Shown: positions 36,849 to 45,997 of the stretch, piece by piece
Layout: the number at the start of each line of letters is the position of its first letter
Position numbering within the stretch: the first letter of the stretch is position 1
Assembly: GCF_030499515.1 (NCBI RefSeq)
Contig: NZ_JASTWJ010000001.1
Coordinates: forward strand, 2,584,001 to 2,648,000
Length of the DNA: 64,000 bases
Origin: Streptomyces sp. DT2A-34
Lineage (GTDB): Bacteria > Actinomycetota > Actinomycetes > Streptomycetales > Streptomycetaceae
Reading direction: 5' to 3'
The notes under the pieces: generated by a model
What the model was told of the DNA's origin: nothing
Database searches by the model: none
Seen by the model: the letters and a program-made list of their open reading frames with translations, nothing else
Translations under genes and position numbers: made by a program

Positions 36849-38432
36849 TCACACCGTGTCGGCGGCCGGCTCGGCATCCGCCTCGACCAGTCGGCGCAGT
36901 TCGCCCTTGGCGAGCTTGCCGCTGGCGTTGCGGGGCAGTTGGGCGACGAGCATGAGCCGGGTGGGGAGCTTGTAGCGGGCGAGGTGCCGGCCGGCGAACT
37001 CCCGTACCTCTTCCAGCGTGAGCGAGGTTCCGGGCGCACAGGTGAGAACGGCCTGGACGGTCTCGCCCCATCTCGGGTCGGGTACGCCGATGACGGCCGC
37101 CTCCAGGACGCCGGGGCAGGCGGCGAGGACGCGCTCCACCTCGGCCGGGTAGATGTTCTCGCCACCGCTGATGATCATGTCCTTCAGCCGGTCGACGATG
37201 TAGTAGAAGCCCTCTTTGTCGCGGTGGGCGATGTCGCCGGTGTGGAACCAGCCGGCGTCGTCGAAGGCGGCGCGGGTCGCCTCCGGGTTGTTCCAGTAGC
37301 CGGGGGTGACGTTGGGTCCGCGGACGCAGATCTCGCCGCGGGTGTCGGCCTCGGCGATCCTGGCGCCGGTGACGGGATCGGCGAGGCAGATCTCGGTGTA
37401 CGGCATGGGGGCGCCGGCCGAGCCCGCCTTCTCCAGCGTCAGCTCGACGGGCAGGTACGTGGCGAAGGGGGCCGTCTCGGTGAGCCCCCAGGCCTGCTGG
37501 AGCAGGATGCCGCGTTCGGCGTAGTCCTTGATCAGCTGCGGCGGGACGGGTGCGCCCGCGACCACCGCGGAGCGCAGGGCTCCCAGGTCGGCGTCGGCGA
37601 AGCCGGGTGTGCGGGCGAGGGCGGCGTACATGGCGGGGACCGCGAAGAAGGTGCTCACCCGGTGCTGGACGAGGTCCTCCAGGCACTGTGCGGGATCGAA
37701 GCCGCGGCGCAGGACGACGGTGCCGCCGCGCAGCAGGGTGCGCAGGGTGAGGGCGTTGAGGCCGCCGATGTGGAAGAGGGGGGCGGCGGCCAGGTTCACG
37801 TCGTCGGAGCGGGTGTCCACCATGCTGTCGACGTTGACGGCGTTCCACCACAGGTTGCCGTGGGTGAGCATGACGCCCTTGGGGCGACCGGTCGTGCCGG
37901 AGGTGTACATCAGGGCGCCGAGATCGTCGTCGTGCAGCGGCACCGGCTCCCGTTCGGGCCGACCGGGGCCGAGCAGCTCCGACAGCGGCGTCCACACGGT
38001 CGCGGGCGCGACGGCGGCGGGGCAGGCGGGGTCGGTGTCGACCAGGATGTGGCGGCGGGCGGGGATGTCACCGAGGACCGACTCCACCAGTTCTCGGTGC
38101 CCCTCCTCGACGATCACGGTGTGGGCTCCGCTGTCGGTGAGGAGGTGACGTACCTCGTCCGCGGCGAGGCGGAAGTTGACAGGGACGAAGACGGCCCCGA
38201 GGTGGGCGGCGGCGAACAGCGCGTGGAAGAAGGTGACGCTGTTGAAGCCCAGGTAGGCGACGCGGTCGCCGCGGCGCAGCCCCTGCTCGGCGAGTCCGGC
38301 GGCCAGCTCGATGGCGGTGCGGCTGAGCTGGGCGGCGGAGAACTCCTGCCCCTCGTAGAGGAGGGCGGTGGGCGTGGGGTACTTGGCTCTGCGGTGCAGC
38401 GCGGCTGCGGGGCTGATGTCGACGGCGGCCAT
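36849..38432 (-). CDS. Acyl-CoA ligase (AMP-forming, ANL superfamily)
   Basis: 527 residues. ATP-binding motif YTSGTTGRPKGVMLTH at ~residue 190, TETAPFATY, GEICVRGPNVTPGYW, TGDIAHRDKEGFYYIVDR, and the C-terminal lysine in NASGKLAKGELR. AAGGAG 10 nt before the ATG at 38432 decided the start. It activates a carboxylic acid to its CoA ester. In an Hca/Mhp-type route the acid side chain is normally kept free until after ring cleavage, so this enzyme may act on the side-chain acid released (succinate/fumarate analogue) or on another substrate. Confidence 0.87.
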   Translation of the reverse strand: MAAVDISPAAALHRRAKYPTPTALLYEGQEFSAAQLSRTAIELAAGLAEQGLRRGDRVAYLGFNSVTFFHALFAAAHLGAVFVPVNFRLAADEVRHLLTDSGAHTVIVEEGHRELVESVLGDIPARRHILVDTDPACPAAVAPATVWTPLSELLGPGRPEREPVPLHDDDLGALMYTSGTTGRPKGVMLTHGNLWWNAVNVDSMVDTRSDDVNLAAAPLFHIGGLNALTLRTLLRGGTVVLRRGFDPAQCLEDLVQHRVSTFFAVPAMYAALARTPGFADADLGALRSAVVAGAPVPPQLIKDYAERGILLQQAWGLTETAPFATYLPVELTLEKAGSAGAPMPYTEICLADPVTGARIAEADTRGEICVRGPNVTPGYWNNPEATRAAFDDAGWFHTGDIAHRDKEGFYYIVDRLKDMIISGGENIYPAEVERVLAACPGVLEAAVIGVPDPRWGETVQAVLTCAPGTSLTLEEVREFAGRHLARYKLPTRLMLVAQLPRNASGKLAKGELRRLVEADAEPAADTV

Positions 38433-38493
38433 GGCGGCGGCTCCTTCAATGGCTGTCGTACTCGACGACTGTCGTACGGGAGGCGGAGGGTTT

Positions 38494-39336
38494 CTACAGG
38501 CCGGCGCCGCCGGCGGGAGTGCGGAAGCCGCGTACGGCGATGCCACCGTCGGCGGGGATGACGGCTCCGGTGACAGTGCCGCTGTTGGCGCGGGAAGCGA
38601 GCAGGACGTACGGGCCGGTGAAATCCTCGGGCTCGACGCTGGAGTCGTACAAGGGGATGAGCGGCGGCTGCTTGTCGCCGGACGCCTCGTTCTTGGCGAA
38701 GGACGCCTCCAGCGTGCGGTCCTGCAGCCCCAGGCTCTCGGGGCCGCGCAGCTTGGTGCGCATGCCGCCGACGGCGACGCCGTTGACGCGGACCCTTGGT
38801 GCCAGTTCGTAGGCGAACTGGCGGAGCAGACCGAGGCAGGCGTGTTTGCTGGCGGTGTAGAGGGAGCCGCCGCCGTCGGTGTGGAAGGAGGCGTTGGAGA
38901 GGGTCATGACGATGCTCCCGCGACTGCGGACCAGTTCCCGCCAGGCGGCCTCCACGGCCAGGACGTAGCCCTTGACGTTGATGCCGAAGACCTCGTCGAA
39001 CGCCTCTGACAGCTCCTTGCCGGACAGCCGGGTGACACTGCGGTGGTAGTCCCAGATTCCGGCATTCGGAACGAGGATGTCCAGCTTGCCGAAGCGCTCC
39101 ACGGTCGCCTCGACCGCACGGTGCAGATCATCCGGGGAACGCACGTCACCGGCGACGGTCAGCACGCGCTGCCCCAGGTCCCCCGCTGCCTCGACGACTT
39201 CCTGGAGCTGGTCGGCGCTTCGGCCGAGGACGGCAACACTTCCGCCCTCGGCGAGATAGCGCAGGGCGACCGCGCGGCCGATGCCGGAGCCGCCGCCGGT
39301 GATCAGGGCGACCTCGCCCTCCAGCCAGCCGCCCAT
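38494..39336 (-). CDS. cis-dihydrodiol dehydrogenase (SDR, BphB/HcaB-like)
   Basis: 280 residues. NAD-binding ALITGGGSGIGRAVALRY, NAGIWDYHRS, and the catalytic Ser plus YTASK tetrad. NAGIWDY and VNGVAVGGMRT are typical of aromatic cis-dihydrodiol dehydrogenases. It restores the aromatic ring, turning the dihydrodiol made by the dioxygenase into a catechol. Its ATG overlaps the stop of the C-C hydrolase by one base, so the two are coupled. Confidence 0.88.
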   Translation of the reverse strand: MGGWLEGEVALITGGGSGIGRAVALRYLAEGGSVAVLGRSADQLQEVVEAAGDLGQRVLTVAGDVRSPDDLHRAVEATVERFGKLDILVPNAGIWDYHRSVTRLSGKELSEAFDEVFGINVKGYVLAVEAAWRELVRSRGSIVMTLSNASFHTDGGGSLYTASKHACLGLLRQFAYELAPRVRVNGVAVGGMRTKLRGPESLGLQDRTLEASFAKNEASGDKQPPLIPLYDSSVEPEDFTGPYVLLASRANSGTVTGAVIPADGGIAVRGFRTPAGGAGL

Positions 39337-40202
39337 CACCGGGCACCGAGGAAGTCGGTGACGAGGCGCTCGAACTCCTGCTGCCGCTCCAACTGCACCC
39401 AGTGGCCGCAACCGCCGAAGACATGCAGCTGGACGTCTCGGATCTGCTTGAGCATCAGCTGGGCGCCGTCGAGGGTGATCGTACGGTCGTCGCGGCCCCA
39501 CAGCAGAAGGGTCGGCGCCTTGATCTTGTGGACGCGCTGCCAGAGCGGGTCCATGCCGTGCCGCTTGGCGAAGGCCGCGTTGTAGGCGTGGTAGAAGGCG
39601 ATGTGGGACTCGTCCAAGGAGGCCTCGTAGCGGGCCTGGACGGTGTCCTCCCAGCGTTTCGGCTCGGCGGTCATGACGCGGATGAAGTCCCGCATCTTCT
39701 TCACCGTCGGGCCCTCGCCGTTGTAGTAGCGGAACATCGCCTTCTGCCCCTCGGTCGGGGTCGGTCCGAACGGCAACCAGCCGCCGCCCGGCGCCATGAG
39801 CACCAGCTTCTCCACCCGCTCGGGGGCTTCGAGCGCGGTGGCGATGGCGGCGGCGCCGCCGAGGCTGTTGCCCAGCAGATGGAACCGGTCGATGCCGAGG
39901 GCGTCCAGGGTCTGCAGCAGCGCGTCGACCGTGATCTCGGTGATGCTGCGGGCGTCCAGGTCCGCCTCGGTGGGCCGGTAGCTGCCGCCGAAGCCGGGCT
40001 GGTCGGGCAGCACGACCCGGAAGTGCGGGGTGAGGGCGGCCAGGTTCTGGTGGTAGTTCGCCATCGCGCTCGCACCGGGGCCGCCGCCGTGCAGCATCAC
40101 CAGCACCGGGCCCTCGCCGGCCTCGCTGACCGCGATGGTCCCGAGCGTCGTCTGCACGGTGTGCTCGACGAGCTTCGGCTCTTCAGTCTGTGCAGTGCTC
40201 AC
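39336..40202 (-). CDS. mhpC: meta-cleavage product C-C hydrolase (MhpC/BphD-like)
   Basis: 288 residues, alpha/beta hydrolase. Oxyanion segment HGGGPGASA, nucleophile in LLGNSLGGAAAI (Ser at ~112), acid Asp in LLWGRDDRTI, His in FGGCGHWVQLE. It cleaves the C-C bond of the ring-opened 2-hydroxy-6-oxo dienoate, giving the hydratase substrate and a carboxylic acid. It starts at GTG with GGAG 6 nt upstream. Confidence 0.9.
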   Translation of the reverse strand: MSTAQTEEPKLVEHTVQTTLGTIAVSEAGEGPVLVMLHGGGPGASAMANYHQNLAALTPHFRVVLPDQPGFGGSYRPTEADLDARSITEITVDALLQTLDALGIDRFHLLGNSLGGAAAIATALEAPERVEKLVLMAPGGGWLPFGPTPTEGQKAMFRYYNGEGPTVKKMRDFIRVMTAEPKRWEDTVQARYEASLDESHIAFYHAYNAAFAKRHGMDPLWQRVHKIKAPTLLLWGRDDRTITLDGAQLMLKQIRDVQLHVFGGCGHWVQLERQQEFERLVTDFLGAR

Positions 40203-40221
40203 GTGGGTCTCCGGTCGGTCA

Positions 40222-40779
40222 TCACAGGAAGGTGCTGATGTTCTTGGCGAGCAGGACGTTCTGGTCGAGCAGGATCGTGCGGCGGGCGATCAGCAGGCCG
40301 CCGTCCTCGGTGCGGCGCAGGACGTCGGTGCGGCCGCCGGCGTAGATGTCGACCTCGCGCTCCAGACGGTTGCGGTAGCAGAGGAACGCCGACTCGGCGA
40401 CGTACTCGGCGGGGTTGTCGCCCGGCCGTACCGTCACGTTGGTGATCAGGTGCCGGGTCCGTGAGGGCGGGTCCTCGGCCCACGCCATGCCCGAGTCGAA
40501 GCGGCGGATCCGCCACGCGAGACTCGCCTTGGTCTCGTCGAAGATGGCCACCTCGCCGGGCGAGCCGTCGGCCAGGGCCTGCTGGCGGCGCAGTCGGTTG
40601 GTGCGCACCGGCGCCCAGTAGTGCAGGTCGTCGGCGAACAGCTCCAGCCAGTCGGCGTAGCGGTGCTGGTCGAGCAGTTGCGCCTCGACGGCGTAGAGCC
40701 GCTGCACCTCGAAGTGGAGCCGGATGTCGTCGTACGGGACGGACGAGGGTGCCGTCGACTCCAGGGGGTGGGTGCTCAT
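40222..40779 (-). CDS. Aromatic ring-hydroxylating dioxygenase, beta subunit
   Basis: 185 residues of the NTF2-like small subunit: EVQRLYAVEAQLLDQHRYADWLELFADDLHYWAPV, RRFDSGMAWAEDPPSRTRHLITNV, and a C-terminal RRTILLDQNVLLAKNISTFL. It completes the alpha3beta3 terminal oxygenase. AGGAGG precedes the ATG by 8 nt. Oddly, it is 1.8 kb from the alpha-subunit gene, with the reductase, ferredoxin and a family B repeat in between; alpha and beta genes are usually adjacent. Confidence 0.9.
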   Translation of the reverse strand: MSTHPLESTAPSSVPYDDIRLHFEVQRLYAVEAQLLDQHRYADWLELFADDLHYWAPVRTNRLRRQQALADGSPGEVAIFDETKASLAWRIRRFDSGMAWAEDPPSRTRHLITNVTVRPGDNPAEYVAESAFLCYRNRLEREVDIYAGGRTDVLRRTEDGGLLIARRTILLDQNVLLAKNISTFL

Positions 40780-40888
40780 CGGTGGGTCCTCCTGCGGTCC
40801 GCGCTCGGCTGTCATTCCAGCGCGGAGGGGATGGTTCGGGGCAGCACGCGTGCCGGTGGATGGCACAGCAGGGGGTCGGGCAGCGCGG

Positions 40889-41021
40889 TTGAGGGGCGCG
40901 GGGCTGTGTCGGTATGCGGCTCCGCCGCGTGGGCGCGACCAGCCACAGACGTCCCGCGGTGAACCGACAACATCCCGTGGCTGCCCCAGATCGGGGGTCT
41001 GGGGCGCAGCCCCGGAAACAC
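40889..41021. repeat. Dispersed repeat, family B, copy 2
   Basis: It begins GAGGGGCGCGGGGCTG and contains ATGCGGCTCCGCCGCG and GATCGGGGGTCTGGGGCGCA hairpin-forming blocks. Inverted relative to 36184-36292, and related to 50806-50870. It fills most of the 249-bp gap between the reductase and beta-subunit genes. Confidence 0.75.
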
Positions 41022-41028
41022 GGCGCCC

Positions 41029-42246
41029 TCAGCGGAGCGCAGCGCGCAGGTCGGTGCTCTCGTCGGCCAGGTGCGCCGGGTCGACCACGATGCGGCGGTC
41101 GACGAGACGGCGAGCGGCCTTGATGTCCCGGGCGCGGTCGATGGAGGCCGCAGCCACCACCCGGTCGCCACGCAGGCCGAAGACGGTGAAGGCACCGCTG
41201 TCAGGCGCGCCGCGCAGGACGGTCCGCTCGGCGTCAGCCATCGTGCCGACCGCCTCCAGTCGCGAGCCGTGCCGGTCGGACCAGAACCATGGGGCGCCGG
41301 GCTCCGGAACAGGGCGGCCGAGGATGCCGTGGGCGGCGGCCTCGCCGTCCTGCTGGGCGGCCTCCCAGTGCTCGTGCCGTACGCGATGCCCGTCCCGGCG
41401 TGCCACATCACCGATGGCGAAGACGTTCGGGTGAGAGGTGCGCTGACCTGCGTCGACCACGATGCCGTTGTCCACGGCGAGTCCGGCGGCCTCGGCCAGT
41501 TCGGTGGCCGGCCGGATCCCGATGCCGACCACCACCGTGTCGGCGGACAGGGGACCGCCGTAACCGTTGAGGTGCAGCAGGACACCGAGACCGCCCGGGC
41601 GGCGCTCGACGCGCTCGACACCGGCGGTGACCACGTCGATGCCCTCGGCGGAGTGCCGCAGATGCAGCGCACCCGCGATGTCGTCCCCGACCACCGCGGC
41701 CAGCGGCACCGGAACCGGGTCGACCAGGGTCACGCGGCAGCCCAGGGCGCGGGCGACGGCCGCGGTCTCGGCGCCGATCAGTCCGGCCCCGACCACGGCC
41801 ACCCGGGCGCCGGGCAGCAGGCGTTCCCGCAGCCGCTCGGCGTCCTCCCAGGTGCGCAGCAGGTGTACGGCCGGGTCGTCGCCGCCGGGCACGGGCAGCG
41901 CGCGGGGCGTGCCACCGGTGGCCAGCACGATCCGGTCGGCGCCCACGACCGACCCGTCGATCAGCTCCAGGCCGCCCTCGTGCGGGCGGATCGCCCGGAC
42001 CCGGGTGCCCTCGCGCAGGTCGACGCGCTGCTCCTCGTACCACTGCTCCGGCCGCAGCAGGACGTCCTCGCGCCGGGCCTTGCCCAGCAGTACGTCCTTG
42101 CTGAGCGGCGGACGGTCGTACGGCAGCCCGCTCTCGGCGGAGTACAGCACGAGCTCCCCGTCGTAGCCCTGGGTGCGCAGGGCGTCGCAGGCCGAGACGG
42201 CCGCCAGGCCCGCACCGACGACGGCGATGCGCCGCAGGTCGCTCAT
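41029..42246 (-). CDS. Ferredoxin--NAD(+) reductase of the dioxygenase system
   Basis: 405 residues of the BphA4/HcaD type. FAD motif VVGAGLAAVSACDALR at the start, NAD motif VAVVGAGLIGAETAAVARALG at ~150, FAIGDVARRDG near 275, and a C-terminal reductase domain. It passes electrons from NADH through FAD to the Rieske ferredoxin encoded next to it, with a four-base overlap (ATGA). Confidence 0.9.
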   Translation of the reverse strand: MSDLRRIAVVGAGLAAVSACDALRTQGYDGELVLYSAESGLPYDRPPLSKDVLLGKARREDVLLRPEQWYEEQRVDLREGTRVRAIRPHEGGLELIDGSVVGADRIVLATGGTPRALPVPGGDDPAVHLLRTWEDAERLRERLLPGARVAVVGAGLIGAETAAVARALGCRVTLVDPVPVPLAAVVGDDIAGALHLRHSAEGIDVVTAGVERVERRPGGLGVLLHLNGYGGPLSADTVVVGIGIRPATELAEAAGLAVDNGIVVDAGQRTSHPNVFAIGDVARRDGHRVRHEHWEAAQQDGEAAAHGILGRPVPEPGAPWFWSDRHGSRLEAVGTMADAERTVLRGAPDSGAFTVFGLRGDRVVAAASIDRARDIKAARRLVDRRIVVDPAHLADESTDLRAALR

Positions 42247-42596
42247 GCGGTGGCCTCCTGGCCGGGGTACAGCCAGATGCCGCCTTCACGGACCTCGACC
42301 CGATGGGTGCGCGCGGCGACGGTGGCGGGCATGCACTGCGGCTCGCCGGACTTCAGGCAGAAGCGGGCGCTGTGCAGCGGACACTCCACCTCGCCGCCCT
42401 CGATCCAGCCCTCGGCCAGCGAGGCCTGGCCATGGGAGCAGGTGTCGTCGAGGGCGTAGTAAGCGCCACCGTCGTGGAAAACGGCGATCGCGTCGCCGTG
42501 ACCGGTGGTCTCGACGGGTACCTTCAGCGCCTCGCCGTCCTCGATGTCGCCATCGGCGGCCACGCGAATACCAGTGCTGGTGGTGCTCGTGCTCAT
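42243..42596 (-). CDS. Rieske-type ferredoxin of the dioxygenase system
   Basis: 117 residues. The [2Fe-2S] ligands are CSH and, 17 residues on, CPLH. HcaC/BphA3-like electron carrier between the reductase and the terminal oxygenase. Its start overlaps the stop of the alpha-subunit gene (TGATG) and its end overlaps the reductase start, so the three are translated together. Confidence 0.92.
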   Translation of the reverse strand: MSTSTTSTGIRVAADGDIEDGEALKVPVETTGHGDAIAVFHDGGAYYALDDTCSHGQASLAEGWIEGGEVECPLHSARFCLKSGEPQCMPATVAARTHRVEVREGGIWLYPGQEATA

Positions 42597-43918
42597 CAAC
42601 TGTCCTTCTCGTGCCAGGCGGGCGTGTTCATCAGGTCGCGCCAGCGGGTGTAGAAGCCGCGTGCGGCGCCGTCGCTGTAGAGGTGTCCGGTGGTGCCGGG
42701 GTGGATGCCGTCCTGGGTCTGAAGTCCCAGGCCCATCTGGTAGTTGAGGGTCATGGAGCCGGACACGAAGCCGTGGGCGGTGGCCTGGACCTCGCTCCAG
42801 TTCTCGCCGTCGTCCTGCTCGAAGATGCCGGTCGGCCCGAACGTCCGCAGGTTGTAGATCCGTTGGGCGTCCTTGACCTCGTCCGGCATCGACCTGTCGA
42901 CGATCGTCCACGCCCAGACCTCCATCTTGTCCAGGCCCTTCGGGTGCCAGACGCGGATGGAGCCGTTGACCGGCAGGTAGGAGAAGTTGGGGAAGACGGT
43001 GCCGTGACCGGTGGTCATCGGCCCCTCGACGCGGGCGTCACCGAGGCGTTCGCGCAGCGCGTCGTAGTCGTAGTGGCCGTGCACGACCCGGTCGTCGAAG
43101 CGGCTCTTCGGGTGGGTGGGGAAGCCGTGCCCGTGGCCGAGCGGGTCGGTGTACTGCCGTCCCGGCGTCTGCACGATCTCCGCCTTCGGCCCCTTGCCCG
43201 TCGGCGACATGACCATCAGCGCCGAGGCGTGCGAGATGTTGACGTGGTACCAGTCGGAGGCGAACTGCTCGGCGGCCAGCTTCCAGTTGCCCTCCAGCAC
43301 CCACTTGTGCACCCCGCCGACGACCTCGGTGCCCTCCGGATCGCGGTCGAGCATCGCGTCCAGGTACCAGGCGAGGCCGCCGAGCGCCTCGCGCAGTGGC
43401 GGGGCCTCGGGGTTCCAGGTCGCGAAGACGAGTCCCTTGTACGTGTCGAGCTGCGCGACCTCGATCAGTCCCCACTGGTCCTGGTCGAAGTGGGCCGGAT
43501 AGTCCTCGCCGTTGGGTACGTTGATCAGCTTGCCGGAGGTGTCGTAGGCCCAGCCGTGATAGCTGCACGTGAACGCCTTCGTGGCGCCCGCGTCGGCGCG
43601 GCAGACCCGCATGCCCCGGTGGCGGCAGGCATTGAGGAAGGCCCGCAGCTTCCGGTCACGGCCCAGCGTGACGATGACCGGGTCCTCGCCCATGTACGTG
43701 GTGAAGAAGTCGCCGGGCTTGCTGAACTGGCTCTCGTGCGCGAGGAACAGCCAGCTCGGCGCGAAGACGCGGCGCAGCTCCTGCCGGTAGAGGCCGGTGT
43801 CGCTGAAGATCGTCCGGTCGATCAGGCCCCGGTCCAGGTCGAAGTACGCACCGACGTCGACGGACGGCTCACGGACACGAGCCGGACGGTCCGCCGGACG
43901 GACAGGGGTGGATGTCAT
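42596..43918 (-). CDS. Aromatic ring-hydroxylating dioxygenase, alpha subunit
   Basis: 440 residues. Rieske ligands CRH and, after 17 residues, CSYH (~residues 103-126). The mononuclear iron site is NWKLAAEQFASDWYHVNISH, with the bridging Asp and two His. It inserts both atoms of O2 into an aromatic ring to form a cis-dihydrodiol. The sequence resembles 3-phenylpropionate/cumate-type enzymes, but substrate choice depends on pocket residues I cannot judge. GAGGAGG precedes the ATG at 43918. It is first gene of the cluster, divergent from the IclR regulator. Confidence 0.92.
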   Translation of the reverse strand: MTSTPVRPADRPARVREPSVDVGAYFDLDRGLIDRTIFSDTGLYRQELRRVFAPSWLFLAHESQFSKPGDFFTTYMGEDPVIVTLGRDRKLRAFLNACRHRGMRVCRADAGATKAFTCSYHGWAYDTSGKLINVPNGEDYPAHFDQDQWGLIEVAQLDTYKGLVFATWNPEAPPLREALGGLAWYLDAMLDRDPEGTEVVGGVHKWVLEGNWKLAAEQFASDWYHVNISHASALMVMSPTGKGPKAEIVQTPGRQYTDPLGHGHGFPTHPKSRFDDRVVHGHYDYDALRERLGDARVEGPMTTGHGTVFPNFSYLPVNGSIRVWHPKGLDKMEVWAWTIVDRSMPDEVKDAQRIYNLRTFGPTGIFEQDDGENWSEVQATAHGFVSGSMTLNYQMGLGLQTQDGIHPGTTGHLYSDGAARGFYTRWRDLMNTPAWHEKDS

Positions 43919-44095
43919 CGCTGGGCCTCCTCGCACGTAGGAATCTGCGGCGCTGAGGCGGTCGGAGCCGCGGTGCCATGTCGCTGCATGGGCACAGGAG
44001 ACGTCGCCCGGCGACGCCCTGCCCAGCCATCGTGCCGAGATGTGGAACAGCACCCACGCTTCGCCCGTTTACAACCCCGAAATGGTCACCTACAT

Positions 44096-44109
44096 TGGAC
44101 ATGCGTCCA
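44096..44109. promoter_or_regulatory. Candidate operator palindrome in the divergent promoter region
   Basis: TGGACATGCGTCCA: a 5-bp inverted repeat with 4-bp centre, 37 bp before the IclR gene and 178 bp before the dioxygenase gene. This part of the gap is AT-richer than its surroundings. IclR regulators bind short palindromes near their own promoters, so it is a reasonable binding site. Confidence 0.5.
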
Positions 44110-44145
44110 TTTTAATGTGTCGCCTGATCGTCATCGGAGCCCGCC

Positions 44146-45015
44146 ATGCCACTCCACTCCCCCCTTTCGCACCACAGCGAGCCCCCAGCCGGCTGCACGC
44201 CGGCCATCGCGCCGGACGACACCGCGCCGGAGCAGCAGACCGCCGTCGACAAGGCGCTCACCCTGCTGAAGTCCCTCGCCGAGCTGGACGGGGAGATCGG
44301 CGTGAGCGAGCTGGCCCGCCGCACCCGCATGAGCAAGTCGACGACCTTCCGGCTGCTGGGGATCCTCCAGCGCAACGACCTCGTCGACCGGGTCGGCAGC
44401 GACTACCGACTGGGCGCCCAGCTCTTCGACATCGGCAGCCGGGCCTACGGCCCCACCACCCCGCTGCTCCAGGAGCGGCTGCTGCCGCACCTGGCAGACC
44501 TGTACGAGCTGACCCACGAGACCGTGCACCTCGCCGTGCTCCACGGCACGCACATCGTCTACGTCAACAAGCTCCACGGCCACCGTGCGGCCCGTTCACC
44601 CTCCCGGATCGGCGCCCGCCTGCCCGCCTACTGCACGGCGGTCGGCAAGGCACTCCTGGCGTTCGACCACGACGCCGCCGAGGCGGCCATCGCGGCGGGA
44701 CTGCCCGCCCGCACCGAGTACACCCTCGCCGACCCCGACCGCTTCCGTGCCGACCTGCGCCGCATCCGCCAGGACGGCATCGCCTACGACCGTCAGGAAG
44801 CCACCCTCGGCCTCACCTGCGTCGCCGTACCGATCATGGGGCCCACCGGTCGCCCCGTGGCGGCCCTGTCCATCGCCGGCGCGGACCGGCGCTTCGACCC
44901 CGCCCGGTTCGCCCCGGCCCTGCGCCGCGTGGCCTTCGAAGCGGGCCGGACGATCACCGCGGCCAAGGCACGGCAGGCGGTACCGGCCGGGCTGGGCGGG
45001 CTTTCCGGGGCCTGA
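44146..45015 (+). CDS. IclR-family transcriptional regulator
   Basis: 289 residues. Winged helix-turn-helix at ~35-95 (VDKALTLLKSLAELDGEIGVSELARRTRMSKSTTFRLLGIL), then the IclR effector domain (AYCTAVGKALLAF, LGLTCVAVPIMGPTGRPVAALSIAG). GGAG 7 nt before the ATG. Such proteins often sense aromatic acids. Divergent placement next to the dioxygenase alpha gene makes it the likely regulator of the cluster. Confidence 0.9.
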   Translation: MPLHSPLSHHSEPPAGCTPAIAPDDTAPEQQTAVDKALTLLKSLAELDGEIGVSELARRTRMSKSTTFRLLGILQRNDLVDRVGSDYRLGAQLFDIGSRAYGPTTPLLQERLLPHLADLYELTHETVHLAVLHGTHIVYVNKLHGHRAARSPSRIGARLPAYCTAVGKALLAFDHDAAEAAIAAGLPARTEYTLADPDRFRADLRRIRQDGIAYDRQEATLGLTCVAVPIMGPTGRPVAALSIAGADRRFDPARFAPALRRVAFEAGRTITAAKARQAVPAGLGGLSGA

Positions 45016-45212
45016 CCCGCACGAAGTCCCCTCCTACAGCGGCCGCCTGGCCATCCTGCTGGCGACGACCCCGAAGCATGCGGCACCGAGGCCGCCTTCG
45101 CGACGGGATCCAACCCACCAACCGGCCCGACCTGCCCGTCAGCGGCCACGCTCCCGGTTCGGCCCGTACGAACCAAGCAGACGTGCCGATCGACGGCACA
45201 CCGCCCCGGCGC

Positions 45213-45824
45213 TCAGTGCCGACCGCCGCCATGGGTACGCGCGACGGTGGTACCGCCCGTACCGGGCTGCACCCGCGGCACACTCACCACGATGTGCACC
45301 AGGCTCTCGCCGTCCAGCGACTCATACACGTGCGGGCGGTCGCCCGGATAGCGCACGAAGTCGCCGGCCGACAGTTCCACCGGACTGTCGGCGGGACCCA
45401 CACGCACCCTGCCACTGATGACGTACAGGTGCTCCAGGGTGCCCACCGGGTGCGGCTCGGACAGCTTCCCCGCGCCCTCCGCCTCCCGGCCGATGCGCAC
45501 CAGATAGTTCTCGATGACACCGGATCCGTAGATGTGGTCCAGCGTGCGGGACTCGTAGCCCGCGTGCCGCTGCCAGACGACCTCGTCGCCCCGCTGCACG
45601 GTCATCATCTGTTCGCGCTCCGCCACCAGCCTGGTGACGGGCACACCGAGCGCGGCCGCGATGGAGAACAGCGTGTCCACCGTGGGATTGCCCGCCCCCT
45701 GCTCCAGATTCGACAGGGTCTGCTTCGCCAGCCCCGCCTGCCGGGCCAATTCGGCCAGGGACAGACCCCGCTGCTCTCTCAGAAGGCGCACGTTGCGCGC
45801 CACCACGGCGTTTCCTTGGGACAC
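45213..45824 (-). CDS. XRE-type regulator with C-terminal cupin domain
   Basis: 203 residues. Helix-turn-helix at ~8-62 (LREQRGLSLAELARQAGLAKQTLSNLEQGAGNPTVDTL); cupin at ~110-185 (GTLEHLYVISGRVRVG, SAGDFVRYPGDRPHVYESL). Family members sense small ligands and repress nearby catabolic or transport genes. It starts at GTG without a ribosome site; TAGAGT ends 6 nt upstream, suiting a leaderless transcript. A decayed duplicate of its promoter and first codons lies at ~46210-46420. It may control the MHS transporter. Confidence 0.85.
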   Translation of the reverse strand: MSQGNAVVARNVRLLREQRGLSLAELARQAGLAKQTLSNLEQGAGNPTVDTLFSIAAALGVPVTRLVAEREQMMTVQRGDEVVWQRHAGYESRTLDHIYGSGVIENYLVRIGREAEGAGKLSEPHPVGTLEHLYVISGRVRVGPADSPVELSAGDFVRYPGDRPHVYESLDGESLVHIVVSVPRVQPGTGGTTVARTHGGGRH

Positions 45825-45997
45825 GCCACCACTCTAAGCGCAGGTCGGAAAGCGGCCGAGGCCGGTCAGGTCGCCTTGCGGGCTGGGGCGGTGGGAACGT
45901 CCCGCCGACCGTTCAGTCCGAACGCCGGCCGGTGCCGCTGATCCAGCGCAGAGCCTCCAGCAGCGCGGCGAGATCGGCGAGCGCCGAGATCATCATC

